64,000 bases of DNA from Turicibacter sp. (GCA_030531025.1 JAUMTV010000002.1:1-64000), one strand, 5' to 3'. Shown: positions 9,401 through 17,569, counted from the stretch's first letter. Made by a program: numbers and translations. Notes: a model not told the origin generated them from the sequence alone.

Positions 9401-9513
9401 TCGAATAAAGCACTTGGTGTATTGGTCTCTGCAAAGACTGTACTCATCAAATCGGCACTGTAAAGGGTCGTTCCAATAAGTGAGAGTGTAATTAACGCTT
9501 TTTTTGACATCAT
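6442..9513 (-). CDS. Secreted N-acetylglucosaminidase with ten SH3b repeats
   Basis: A 1023-residue exported peptidoglycan hydrolase. The signal peptide (1-28) ends ...STVFA. Three SH3b domains of one type (TTENLNLRxxA...) are followed by six near-identical 72-residue SH3b units (KQTGYVYNL...LNVRPxPSTSQAAIG...) and one divergent unit. These should anchor it to the cell wall. The C-terminal ~200 residues are a glucosaminidase domain (LytD/AtlA type) with catalytic Glu871 in SIHETNWGSS. The SD GGAGA fits ATG 9513 or 9510; upstream in-frame starts lack an SD. Three repeat units are almost identical at DNA level, implying recent duplication or gene conversion. Confidence 0.9.
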   Translation of the reverse strand: MMSKKALITLSLIGTTLYSADLMSTVFAETNTPSALFERSIVKTATTTENLNLRDKASTSGTILVTIPKGNTVTLLSDKSSNGWYQVSYEGKIGYASGTYLQENVANATSFGQTTENLNLRHQANTNGSILAIIPKGETITLLSNKDANGWYKVSYLEKTGYVYGDYITKISHGSNSSNTTTPSASTPIEGQTTENLNLRHQANTSASIITTIPKGATVQVLADKDSNGWYKVNYSGKTGYVSSSYLTITKYSTPEVIKQTGYVYNLDGALLNVRPKPSTSQAAIGTLSEGEKVVIIGEMGNWYEIEFNGITAYVAKDYITLTAPAPEVVKQTGYVYNLDGALLNVRPKPSTSQAAIGTLSEGETVVIIGEADNWYEIEFNGTTAYVSKDYISLTEPTPEVVKQTGYVYNLNGTLLNVRPQPSTSQAAIGKLSEGETVVIIGETDNWYEIEFNGSTAYVSKDYISLTEPTPEVVKQTGYVYNLNGTLLNVRPQPSTSQAAIGKLSEGETVVIIGETDNWYEIEFNGSTAYVSKDYISLTEPTPEVVKQTGYVYNLNGTLLNVRPQPSTSQAAIGKLSEGETVVIIGETDNWYEIEFNGSTAYVSKDYISLTEPTPEVVKQTGYVYNLDGTLLNVRPQPSTSQAAIGKLSEGETVVIVGETGNWYQIEFNGTTAYVSKDYVTLTAPQLHPDANIDFSTTPRTGVVIDSISSLNVRQAATTTSSILGTLTAKDEVTVIGREGNFYKISYNDSYAYVHKDYVGIKASSTTLNGRVSYLTTDYSYTLSQFAQIQQNHTSGTLSTIMNYLNPNHTMHTNYLLQYLRVDQFRSFNVNGLNQFLQNKGVLHNQAQAIYDAAQYYNIDPIFFVSQSIHETNWGSSNLAKGITITDIADESKPIKDANGKVVDYERIQLAEPVTVYNLFGIGAQDHAPRLLGTTYAYKRGWTTPEKAIFGAAEFISLNYINSSKYAQNTPFKIKYNQLSSNQWHQYATTPWYAYEIAKYMHQFAHLYDAGQEFLLDIPVYKK
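7675..8322. repeat. Three near-identical 216-bp tandem repeats inside the SH3b gene
   Basis: Units 7675-7890, 7891-8106 and 8107-8322 have exactly 216-bp periodicity (72 codons) and appear almost base-identical, whereas the flanking units encode diverged versions. Such an array can expand or contract by recombination without frameshift, and is also prone to assembly collapse. Confidence 0.88.
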
Positions 9514-9723
9514 AAATCTCCTGTCTTTCACTAAATAAATCATGGTCGATAAGTATTAAAATTAGAATCGACTTTTTTTGTACATTTTTTACATAACTCT
9601 TTCATTTTAACATGTTTCACTAAAAACTGCTAAGACAAACTAAGATTTTTAAAGCTTAATTATAATATTTAAAAGCAAAATAAAATCATAAAAAGATCAA
9701 CCTTTATCATAAAAACTACTTAT

Positions 9724-9997
9724 TATATAAGTCCAGATAAATTTTCTTCATAGAAAATTTAAGCCCTACTAGCGGGAGATACATTTTCTTCGAAAATGGT
9801 AGGTGACCCAAGCCCTAATAGTGGGGAATTAGATTTCTTTCAGAAATCGTTAGGTGACCCATTCCCTAGCAGTGGAGGATTAGATTATCTTTGATAATCG
9901 CCAGGTGACCCCTGGACGATAGTTGGCCTTGAACTTAAAAAGGACTAGAAACTCAGTATGATTCTGAAAATGTAGATTATTTCTCTGTTTTTATATA
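9724..9997. repeat. Structured intergenic repeat, copy C (long form with three tandem hairpin modules)
   Basis: TATATA leads into closing half-stem GTCCAG (9731-9736) and inner hairpin AAATTTTC/GAAAATTT. Three ~49-base modules follow. Their constant flanks (CCCTA-n-AG...GG...; GGTGACCC) surround three different perfect 7-bp stems: CATTTTC/GAAAATG (9782-9798), GATTTCT/AGAAATC (9832-9848) and GATTATC/GATAATC (9883-9899). The closing CTGGAC is at 9912-9917, and the conserved end reads GAAAATGTAGATTATTTC...TATATAG. It fills most of the 9514-10073 gap; nothing else was seen there except the promoter of the next gene. Confidence 0.82.
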
Positions 9998-10033
9998 GTT
10001 AACTATTGATATTTTTTTAAGACACTACTTTTA

Positions 10034-10042
10034 TGTTATAAT
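10034..10042 (+). promoter_or_regulatory. Extended -10 promoter of the YgjP-like gene
   Basis: TGTTATAAT (TG-n-TATAAT) lies 31 bases upstream of ATG 10074. No good -35 is seen, as expected for an extended -10 promoter. Confidence 0.6.
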
Positions 10043-10073
10043 GTGAAAGAAATAATAGAGATGGAGAATGATC

Positions 10074-10751
10074 ATGACAATACAAAGGTTAAAGATAGAT
10101 GATTTAGAAATTACTGTTGTTCGTAAACCTATTAAAAATATGTATCTTCGTGTTCGTCGTCACGGAGAAATTGAAATCTCAGCTTCTCCTAGAGTAGAGA
10201 TTGAAACCATTGAATCATTTATTCAAGCGAAAAAGCCATGGATTTTAAAAAAGAGAGAAGCTATTTTAAATTCTCCTCGTCATGTAGTATCTACAGATGA
10301 GATTTTATATTTTGGTCATCTTTTGAAGCTAAGGCGTCAAGTAGGATCCAAAGTTTTTATAGAAATAATAGAAAATGACATAGTCATTACAGCACCAAAG
10401 TCATACACCGATGAAAAAGTAATACTTGCCGTTAAGAATTGGATGTTTATTCAATTAAAAGAGAAAATTAATGCCTATGTCATGAATTATTGGCCTTATT
10501 TTCAAGAAAAGGGAATTGCACCGATTGAAATCAAATATCGTCAGATGACATCGACGTGGGGTGTCTGTCGGCCAACTAAAGGAACGATTACTTTCAGTAA
10601 ACAACTCATTCATCAGCCGGATACTTTTATTGAGTATGTCGTAGTTCATGAGTTATGCCATTTGTTGCAGCCTAATCATAGTGCTCATTTTTATGCCTTA
10701 GTAGAAAATCTTTTACCGAATTGGAAGCTAGCTGAATCACATCGTATATAA
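10074..10751 (+). CDS. YgjP-like M48-family metallopeptidase (DUF45)
   Basis: A 225-residue cytosolic protein of the YgjP/DUF45 group, related to SprT and M48 zinc peptidases. The C-terminal zinc motif is H192-E-L-C-H196, followed by NHSAHFY and a downstream LLPNW. The N-terminal half has the family's beta-rich pattern (YLRVRRHGEIEISA). ATG 10074 has GGAG seven bases upstream; the overlapping ATG 10068 is too close to the SD. The substrate is unknown, and homologues are often linked to restriction or repair loci. No partner gene is adjacent here. Confidence 0.85.
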   Translation: MTIQRLKIDDLEITVVRKPIKNMYLRVRRHGEIEISASPRVEIETIESFIQAKKPWILKKREAILNSPRHVVSTDEILYFGHLLKLRRQVGSKVFIEIIENDIVITAPKSYTDEKVILAVKNWMFIQLKEKINAYVMNYWPYFQEKGIAPIEIKYRQMTSTWGVCRPTKGTITFSKQLIHQPDTFIEYVVVHELCHLLQPNHSAHFYALVENLLPNWKLAESHRI

Positions 10752-10826
10752 AAAGATCCAAAAAATATTTGGTTTTTGAATGCTTTATGAATATAATGAA
10801 GTATAGACAAAGAGGTCTTATTTAAT

Positions 10827-10862
10827 AAAATGGCGTTCTTCGTAAGGAGAATGCCTTTTTTG
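10827..10862 (+). terminator. Terminator after YgjP-like gene
   Basis: Imperfect stem GGCGTTCTT/AGGAGAATGCC with G-T pairs, followed by TTTTTT. Confidence 0.7.
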
Positions 10863-10966
10863 ATTTTCTTTTGAGCTCAAAGAACAATCGCGCATCGCCC
10901 GAATTTAACTTTTATGAATGAAGGAATGAACATCACTGAGGTGTTAAATTTAAGGAGGGAAAGATT

Positions 10967-12207
10967 ATGGCGGTTGATCTTAATGTAATTATTGATACTT
11001 TATGGGTTGTTCTTGCATCAGTGTTAGTGTTTTCAACGCAAGCCGGTTTTGCTTTAGTAGAGAGTGGGTTTACACGGTCTAAAAATGCGGCCAATATTAT
11101 GATGAAGAACTTTATGGATTATTCCATTGGGCGTTAATCTTTTTTGTGATTGGTTTCTCACTTATGTTTCATGGATCTAATTTTGGATTATTTGGGACAC
11201 CTGATTTATTTGTTTCAGGTGATTACAGTGGCTTAGGTTTAATCATTCCACTGCTTGCTTTTGTCTTTTTCCAAACTGTATTTTGTTCAACGTCTGTTAC
11301 AATTGTATCTGGAGCAGTTGCTGAACGTATGAAATTTTCAACTTATCTTATTTTCAGTGCCATTATGACTGCTATTATTTATCCAATTAGTGGTCATTGG
11401 GTCTGGGGTGGTGGATGGTTGTCTCAATTAGGGTTTCATGACTTTGCCGGCTCATCAGTTGTTCATGTATTAGGTGGGTTTGCAGTCTTAGCTGGCATTA
11501 AGTTATTAGGAGCACGCCGTGGAAAATTTAATAAGGATGGTAGTTCAAACACTATTCATGGTCATGGATTAACATTAGCAGCCATGGGGGTTTTCATTCT
11601 ATGGATTGGATGGTTTGGATTTAATGCAGGATCGACATTAACAGCAAGTGATCCAGAAGCAATCGCTCATATTATGATGACAACTAATTTAGCACTTGCA
11701 GCAGCTGCAGTGACAACTTTAGTGATTCCCTGGATTAAAGATAAAGCGAGCGTTGAAGCAGCTATGAATGGAGCCTTAGCTGGCCTTGTTGGGGTAACTG
11801 CTGGTTGTGATTTAGTATCACCACTTGGTGCAATCGTTATCGGAATTGTTTCAGGAGTGGTTATGATGGTCGAAACAGATTTACTGGAGCGTAAATTTAA
11901 ATTAGATGATGCTGTTGGAGCTATTCCTGTTCATGGATTTTGCGGAGTTGTTGGTACAATTTTAACTGGATTGTTAGCAACAAACGAAGGATTACTTTAT
12001 GGTGGAAGTTTTAGTTTCTTCGGTATTCAAGTATTAGGTGCTTTAGTGATTGCTTTTTGGGGATTCACAGCATCATTTGTCATCTTTAGTCTATTAAAAC
12101 ATACGATTGGTATTCGAGTGACAAAAGAAGAAGAAGTTAACAGGCTTGATTTAACAGAACATGGTGAATGTGCTTATGCAGAATTTTTACTAGGAAATGA
12201 AAAATAA
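10967..12207 (+). pseudogene. amt: Ammonium transporter Amt, interrupted by a single-base frameshift
   Basis: The gene begins at ATG 10967 with SD AAGGAGGG and reads the normal Amt N-terminus (VVLASVLVFSTQAGFALVESG, MKNFMD) to a stop at 11135-11137. The rest, from about 11134, continues in the next frame with the complete Amt core: FSLMFHG, GAVAERM, HVLGGF, FGFNAGS, HGFCGVVG. Adding one G to the GGG run at 11129-11131 would give a continuous ~413-residue, 11-helix transporter. This is either a genuine inactivating deletion or a homopolymer sequencing error. All other family motifs look intact, suggesting a very recent or artefactual event. No PII (glnK) gene is adjacent. Confidence 0.88.
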
Positions 12208-12221
12208 TCATAAAAAAATAC

Positions 12222-12257
12222 AAAAAAATGAAGAACAAAGTGTTCTTCATTTTTTTG
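12222..12257 (+). terminator. Terminator after amt
   Basis: Stem AAAAAAATGAAGAAC/GTTCTTCATTTTTTT with a 5-base loop. Confidence 0.9.
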
Positions 12258-12268
12258 TATATAAAAAG

Positions 12269-12282
12269 CGAACGTTTGTTTG
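12269..12282 (+). promoter_or_regulatory. LexA (SOS) box 1
   Basis: CGAACGTTTGTTTG matches the Gram-positive LexA/DinR consensus CGAAC-N4-GTTCG with one mismatch. It overlaps the -35 element TTGAAT (12280-12285) of the polymerase promoter. Confidence 0.8.
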
Positions 12283-12309
12283 AATAAAGATTTGGTGATG
12301 TGGTATACT
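12280..12309 (+). promoter_or_regulatory. Sigma-A promoter of the SOS polymerase operon
   Basis: -35 TTGAAT (12280-12285), 18-base spacer, -10 TATACT (12304-12309). It is bracketed by LexA boxes 1 and 2. Confidence 0.75.
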
Positions 12310-12313
12310 ATAA

Positions 12314-12327
12314 CAAACAAATGTTCG
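12314..12327 (+). promoter_or_regulatory. LexA (SOS) box 2
   Basis: CAAACAAATGTTCG is one mismatch from CGAAC-N4-GTTCG. It covers the expected transcription start, so LexA bound here and at box 1 would occlude the promoter. Confidence 0.8.
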
Positions 12328-12342
12328 AAAGAAGTGGTATAA

Positions 12343-13593
12343 ATGGAAATAAAAAAATCTGATCGCTTTATTTTATGCATAGATTTGAAAAGTTTTTATG
12401 CCAGTTGTGAATGTGTTTCTAAAGGATGGAATCCATTTGACGTTCCGCTTGCAGTTGTAGGGCGATTAAATGAGCCAGGAAGTATTGTTCTAGCGGCAAG
12501 CCCAGCTTTAAAAAAGTTAGGTGCTAAATCCCGATGTCGAGCTTATGAATTAGCAGCTTATCCACAAGCAATATTAGTTCCTTGTCGGATGAGGTACTAC
12601 TTAAAAATTTCAAAGCAGATTGTTTCAATTTATCTGAAGTATATTGCTTATGAAGACCTTCATGTTTACTCGATTGATGAAGCTTTCTTAGATGTGACTC
12701 ACTATCTAAAAATGTATCAGTGTAGTGCATACGAGTTAGCCAAGCGAATTATGAATGACATCGTTTATCAAACAGGAATTCCGGCAACTTGTGGAATCGG
12801 TCCTAATTTATTGCTAGCTAAAGTGGCACTTGATACAGAAGCAAAGCAAATGGCTGATGGGATTGCTCAGTGGACTTTTGAAGATGTAGAAACGAAATTA
12901 TGGCGAATTTGTCCACTCTCTAAAATGTGGGGAATAGGAGATAGGCTTGAAAAGCGATTGAATGACTTAGGGATATATGAAATAGGTGATATTGCGAATA
13001 CGTCAATCACTTTGTTAAAGCGTGAATTTGGGGTCTTAGGAGAGCAGTTGTATGCACATAGTCATGGGATTGATGAAAGTGAAATTAATGAATGTTATTC
13101 GCCTAAAGAAAAGACAATTGGAGGGGGGCAAGTTTTAATGCGTGATTATTATGATTACGATCTACGGACTGTGTTATTTGAACAGATTGAAGAAGTAATG
13201 ATCCGTTTACGTCAAAGAAAATTATGTTGTCAGACGTTACATTTATCGATTGGCTATAGTCGGGAGGTAAAAGGCGGATTTTCAAAGCAATTAAAACTAG
13301 AACAGCCAACTGACTTAACTGATATTGTATTTGAAAACTGTTGGCGATTATTTAAAACCTATTATACAGGTCAGCCTATTCGAAAAGTTAATATACAACT
13401 TGGACAATTATGTAAACGGGGGCAAATCCAGTTAAATTTATTTGAAGATACGCATAAGAAGCAACAACTAGCTTATGCGATGGATGAAATCCGCTTAAAG
13501 CATGGAAAAAATTCATTATTAAGAGCAATTTCCTATCAAGAAGAAGGAACAGCACGTTATCGAAATACATTAATGGGAGGACATCGGGCATAA
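12343..13593 (+). CDS. Y-family DNA polymerase, UvrX/UmuC-like (SOS translesion polymerase)
   Basis: A 416-residue error-prone polymerase. Catalytic acidic residues are Asp14 (CIDLKSFYAS) and Asp112/Glu113 (YSIDEAFLD). The thumb helix-hairpin-helix region is MWGIGDRLEKRLNDLGI, and a beta-clamp-binding QLNLF sits near 363-367. Its small size and YolD-like partner match the Bacillus UvrX/YqjW type rather than DinB. Paired LexA boxes around the promoter indicate DNA-damage induction. The next gene starts at the stop codon, so they are co-transcribed. Confidence 0.9.
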   Translation: MEIKKSDRFILCIDLKSFYASCECVSKGWNPFDVPLAVVGRLNEPGSIVLAASPALKKLGAKSRCRAYELAAYPQAILVPCRMRYYLKISKQIVSIYLKYIAYEDLHVYSIDEAFLDVTHYLKMYQCSAYELAKRIMNDIVYQTGIPATCGIGPNLLLAKVALDTEAKQMADGIAQWTFEDVETKLWRICPLSKMWGIGDRLEKRLNDLGIYEIGDIANTSITLLKREFGVLGEQLYAHSHGIDESEINECYSPKEKTIGGGQVLMRDYYDYDLRTVLFEQIEEVMIRLRQRKLCCQTLHLSIGYSREVKGGFSKQLKLEQPTDLTDIVFENCWRLFKTYYTGQPIRKVNIQLGQLCKRGQIQLNLFEDTHKKQQLAYAMDEIRLKHGKNSLLRAISYQEEGTARYRNTLMGGHRA

Positions 13594-13946
13594 TGAGAAG
13601 AAAAAATTATAAGATGAAAGAACGTGGAATGATGAAGTGGCAACCCTTTACATCTATAGTAGAGCAGCAACAGGCGATTAATGAAGTACTAGAGGAGTTT
13701 TCGAAGGTGGAACAGCCCATACTTGATCAATCGCAACATGAGAAGAATGCCAAGGCTTTACTAGCAGCTTATTATAGTCAGCAACCAATCATATTAACGT
13801 ATTATGAACGAGGGCATATAGTGGGTGTCGAAGGATCGATTTACCGAATTAATGAGCCTTATCGCTATTTCATTATTCAAATACAAGAGAAACTTAAAAA
13901 GAAAATTGCGTTTGATAGTTTAATCCAAGTTCAAATAAAAGGATAG
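13593..13946 (+). CDS. YolD-like protein
   Basis: A 117-residue YolD-family protein: MKWQPFTSIVEQ near the start, then ILTYYERGHIVGVEGSIYRI and a C-terminal FDSLIQVQI. YolD proteins are regularly encoded after UvrX/YqjW-type polymerases and are thought to act with them. The start overlaps the polymerase stop by one base, implying translational coupling. A downstream ATG (13614) is an alternative start. Confidence 0.85.
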   Translation: MRRKNYKMKERGMMKWQPFTSIVEQQQAINEVLEEFSKVEQPILDQSQHEKNAKALLAAYYSQQPIILTYYERGHIVGVEGSIYRINEPYRYFIIQIQEKLKKKIAFDSLIQVQIKG

Positions 13947-14022
13947 AAAATAGTATGTTATAATGAAGATTCGTCATTAAATTTTCAAAATAGATAACTT
14001 AGGAGAATAGGGAGGATATTTT

Positions 14023-15147
14023 TTGAGTCAATTTTTAGTAGAAATCGATTATTTAATTGAACTGATAGAACAGGCGCATTGGACAGACTATGTTGTCTTT
14101 TTACTAGCATATCTCATTTTATTATTGGGGCTCTTAGGGAGTGTGAAAAAAAATCGACGTTATGTTTGGTATAATTGCTTATGGGTTGTTGTTTGTCCAC
14201 CTATTGGAATTTACTTAATAAAACATAATAAAAAAATTAAAAAGAAAAAAAGACAAGCGTTAATTCGTTACTCATTAACCGGATGGACAATTGTTTTATC
14301 TGCTGTATTGATTTACTTAGGATGGATTCCTGGGCCAGAGTATCATTCTGTTGACGCTTATGAATCAGATCAGTTTGCCACTCGACCAAGTGGTTTGAAT
14401 CTTGAGGTTCATTTTATTGATATTGGACAAGGAGATGCCACATTAATTGTTTATGATGATTTTCATATTTTAATTGATGGAGGTAATAATGGAACTGAAG
14501 AAAAGTTGCTTGATTATTTAGATAAGCAACAAGTAGATGATATTGAAATCTTAGTAGCGACTCATCCAGATGCAGATCATATTGGAGGATTAGCAGAGGT
14601 AATCGATCACTATGACGTGCATTTAATTATTGATTCGGGTGAATCACATTCATCACAAACTTATAAAAATTATTATGAAGCAGTGAAGAGACAACAAGCA
14701 CGTGGTGCTATTTATTTAGAAGATGCTGATTTTATTTTTCCGTTAAGTGAACAAATTACCTTTGAGATTATTGAAACAGGTGATGATAACGGGGATCGAA
14801 ATAACAATTCAGTCGTCGCAAAATTAAGTTATAGTGAAATTGACTTTCTTTTTACGGGAGATATGGAATCAAAGACAGAACAAAAGATATTAGATCGTCA
14901 ATTAGAAGCTGAAATTTTAAAGGCAGGGCATCATGGTTCAAAGACATCTAGCTCTAATGAATTTTTAGACGTGGTCAAACCAGAAACAGTTATCATTAGT
15001 GCCGGATTAAATAACAGTTATGGACATCCGCATCGTCCACTGATTGATCGATTGAAACATTATACGGATGACATCTATGTCACATATGAAAAAGGTCATA
15101 TTGTTGTCACTACAGATGGAACAGATTATAGTCTTGACTTTCGTTAA
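14023..15147 (+). CDS. Membrane-anchored ComEC/Rec2-like metallo-beta-lactamase domain protein
   Basis: A 374-residue protein with three N-terminal membrane segments (about 20-40, 45-65, 85-100). An external metallo-beta-lactamase domain of the ComEC C-terminal type follows: DIGQGDATLI, then the metal motif HPDADHIGG, LFTGDME, and AGHHGSKTSSS near the end. Such domains are predicted nucleases or phosphodiesterases. The ComEC DNA channel is absent, so it is a stand-alone hydrolase rather than a competence transporter. The start is TTG 14023 after GGGAGG. An extended -10 (TGTTATAAT, 13956-13964) supplies its own promoter. Confidence 0.85.
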   Translation: MSQFLVEIDYLIELIEQAHWTDYVVFLLAYLILLLGLLGSVKKNRRYVWYNCLWVVVCPPIGIYLIKHNKKIKKKKRQALIRYSLTGWTIVLSAVLIYLGWIPGPEYHSVDAYESDQFATRPSGLNLEVHFIDIGQGDATLIVYDDFHILIDGGNNGTEEKLLDYLDKQQVDDIEILVATHPDADHIGGLAEVIDHYDVHLIIDSGESHSSQTYKNYYEAVKRQQARGAIYLEDADFIFPLSEQITFEIIETGDDNGDRNNNSVVAKLSYSEIDFLFTGDMESKTEQKILDRQLEAEILKAGHHGSKTSSSNEFLDVVKPETVIISAGLNNSYGHPHRPLIDRLKHYTDDIYVTYEKGHIVVTTDGTDYSLDFR

Positions 15148-15343
15148 CGAAAATCCTCTTGCCTCTACTAAAGGTTAGTGAGAAGCAGAAGATAACATCA
15201 TCATCACTTGACAAGTCTCTCTAGCTGTTAGAACAGCAATCCCCTATGAGGTTTAGACTTTTATGATTTATGAAACATAAAAGCTGATTTTAGGTCGAAG
15301 TTGCTAACAAAAATGTTTGCTTGATGAAAAAATGTAGAGAGAC

Positions 15344-15352
15344 TGTTATAGT
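15344..15352 (+). promoter_or_regulatory. Candidate extended -10 upstream of a leader terminator
   Basis: TG-T-TATAGT at 15344-15352 predicts transcription start near 15359. That is about 25 bases before the hairpin at 15384-15414 and 74 bases before the binding-protein start. The 15148-15432 region also holds a CTTTTATG/CATAAAAG hairpin. No known riboswitch or T-box consensus was recognised. Confidence 0.4.
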
Positions 15353-15383
15353 TTTGTATGTCTTAAAAAAAATGTAGAAAAAT

Positions 15384-15414
15384 AAGAGTAGCCACTGAGC
15401 TACTTTTTATTTTT
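15384..15414 (+). terminator. Intrinsic terminator in front of the peptide-binding protein gene
   Basis: Stem AGTAGC/GCTACT with TTTTTATTTTT, ending only about 8 bases before the SD of the next gene. It could end transcripts from upstream or act as an attenuator for the gene at 15433. Confidence 0.75.
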
Positions 15415-15432
15415 CTATGATAGGGTGATTTG

Positions 15433-17457
15433 ATGAAACGTTGGGTGTTAAGTTGTTTATTACTAGTCAGTCTCTTTTTAGGTTTGGTCACAAATCAAGT
15501 GCAAGCTAAAGAAGAAAACATACAAAAACAGGATTACATTGGGTTTTATGGAATGGACCCTGAAACGTTTGATTATCTTTATACGTACAAAGTTATTGAT
15601 TCTCAACATTTTGCTAACTTTATTGACGGATTAATTGAACACGACTCGTATGGTAATCTAGTGGGTGCCATAGCAACGGATTGGGAAGAACGAGAAAATT
15701 CAACGATTTGGCGATTTCATCTTCGTCAAGGAGTAAAGTGGTATACCGATGGAGGAGAAGAGTATGCTGAAGTCACAGCGCATGACTTTGTGGCAGGACT
15801 TCAGCATGCGGCTGACTTTCAGTCTCAAACCCTTTATTTAGTTCAATCGGTCATTAAGAATTTAGACAGTTACATCAACGGTGAGGTTTCGTTTGATGAG
15901 GTTGGCGTAAAAGCCATTGATGATTATACATTAGAGTATCATTTAAATCAGTCGACACCATATTTTCCAACCATGACGACCTATTCTATTTTACTCCCAG
16001 TTAATCAAACGTTCTTAGAATCAAAAGGCGTCGGTTGTAAGTTAGGAGAACCTGATTATTCGAGTTGTCAGTTTGGCGTTGCTAAGCCAGAATCTATTCT
16101 ATACAATGGAGCCTATTTTCTAAAAAACTTTACTTCAAAATCAATCATCGAATATGAAGCAAACCCTAACTATTGGGATCGAGAATCAGTTTATATTCCA
16201 AATGTGAAGTTAATTTATTGCCAACAAGCCGATCCGACAACGTTATTTCTAGCCTTTGATCGTGGGGAAATTGTTTCTGCTCCATTAGATGTGAATAATC
16301 CTCCACTGGTTAAAAGTGCTAGAGAAAAATATGGCGATTCGATCTTTGTGACCGATACGAATGGCGCTGTGGCATTTGCAACGTTTGTCTTTAATCGTCA
16401 ACAATATCATTCGCCATTAGATAGCCGTCAAGATGTTTCACCCAAAACGGATCAGCAAAAAGCTGATACGAAAGCAGCGATTTTAAATACTTCATTTCGT
16501 CGGGCAATTATGCGCGCGATTGATACCGAATCGATTAATATGCAAGTGGTAGGCGAAGACTTGAAAAAAATTTCCTTAAGAAATACATTAACCCAACCAA
16601 CGTTTGTTCAAACGAGCGATGGTGATGATTATGGTAAGTTAGTGAGCGACTCACTGAAGGGATTAAATCCAGCCCTATATCCATCACAGATGAGTTTAGA
16701 AGATGGACAGATGGCATTTTTTAATCCAGCACAAGCGAGGGAGCAATTAGCAATTGCCAAACAAGAACTGATAGCTCAAGGGGTTACCTTTCCTATTTAT
16801 TTAGATGTCATCATAAATGGTGAAAGTGATGGAAGTTTTCGAAGTGCTCAGGCTTTAAAGCAAAGTATTGAACAGCATTTAGAAGGTGAAGTTTTAGTTA
16901 ATTTAATTATGAGCTCTCGTGAAAATTTATTAGCTTCTAAGACAGCTGAATTAGTCAATACTGATCTTGTCTTTTCAGCGGGATGGTCGCCTGATTATGG
17001 AGATCCTAAAAGTTATTTAGATATTTTAGATCCTGATAATGGTGATTTATTAAAAAGTTTTGGATTGAATCGATCAGCCATTCAGAGTCAGGAAGAAAAA
17101 GAGTTAAAACAACAAATCGGTCTGTATATTTTTAAAGAGTTAAAAGAAGCAGCAAATTTAGAGGTCAGTGATATGGATAAGCGTTATCAACTTTATGCGA
17201 CTGCTGAGGCATATGCTCTTGATCAAGCGTATTTTATTCCTCTTTATGCCTCTGGTGGAAGCTATGCTGTATCAAGGATTATTCCTTATACGAAGTCCTA
17301 TAGTCCGTATGGATTATCACCGATGAAGTTTAAACGAATGCAACTGAGTGACAGTATTGTAACGCTTGAAGAACGAAATAAACGTTATGAAAAATGGGTA
17401 ACTGTTCGTCAAGAACAGTTGAAATCAAAATCCGTCAATGGCGTTGTTGAAAATTAA
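15433..17457 (+). CDS. Oligopeptide ABC transporter substrate-binding protein (SBP_bac_5), orphan
   Basis: A 674-residue extracellular solute-binding protein of the OppA/DppA family: LIEHDSYGNLVGAIATDWE, IWRFHLRQGVKWYTDG, YNGAYFLKNF and RRAIMRAID patterns. The signal peptide ends near QVQA/KEE. There is no lipobox cysteine after the hydrophobic core, which is unusual for a Gram-positive binding protein, so membrane anchoring is unclear. ATG 15433 is preferred to TTG 15430. No permease or ATPase genes are adjacent; it probably serves a transporter encoded elsewhere or acts as a peptide sensor or chaperone. Confidence 0.87.
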   Translation: MKRWVLSCLLLVSLFLGLVTNQVQAKEENIQKQDYIGFYGMDPETFDYLYTYKVIDSQHFANFIDGLIEHDSYGNLVGAIATDWEERENSTIWRFHLRQGVKWYTDGGEEYAEVTAHDFVAGLQHAADFQSQTLYLVQSVIKNLDSYINGEVSFDEVGVKAIDDYTLEYHLNQSTPYFPTMTTYSILLPVNQTFLESKGVGCKLGEPDYSSCQFGVAKPESILYNGAYFLKNFTSKSIIEYEANPNYWDRESVYIPNVKLIYCQQADPTTLFLAFDRGEIVSAPLDVNNPPLVKSAREKYGDSIFVTDTNGAVAFATFVFNRQQYHSPLDSRQDVSPKTDQQKADTKAAILNTSFRRAIMRAIDTESINMQVVGEDLKKISLRNTLTQPTFVQTSDGDDYGKLVSDSLKGLNPALYPSQMSLEDGQMAFFNPAQAREQLAIAKQELIAQGVTFPIYLDVIINGESDGSFRSAQALKQSIEQHLEGEVLVNLIMSSRENLLASKTAELVNTDLVFSAGWSPDYGDPKSYLDILDPDNGDLLKSFGLNRSAIQSQEEKELKQQIGLYIFKELKEAANLEVSDMDKRYQLYATAEAYALDQAYFIPLYASGGSYAVSRIIPYTKSYSPYGLSPMKFKRMQLSDSIVTLEERNKRYEKWVTVRQEQLKSKSVNGVVEN

Positions 17458-17569
17458 CAGATGAAAAATATGAAAATTTTCTTTTCATTGATTAAAATGT
17501 TAGATATAATCGAAGAAGAAAAATTTCAATCGACATGAAGAGACTTCATGTTTGAAAGGAGAGCCACTA

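Noticed and set aside
9724..9997. Repeat copy C as an insertion sequence
   Set aside because: There is no transposase coding capacity; only a palindromic non-coding element is seen.
15148..15432. Riboswitch or T-box before the peptide-binding protein
   Set aside because: No known riboswitch consensus or T-box AGGGTGGNACCGCG element is present; only hairpins and a terminator are seen.
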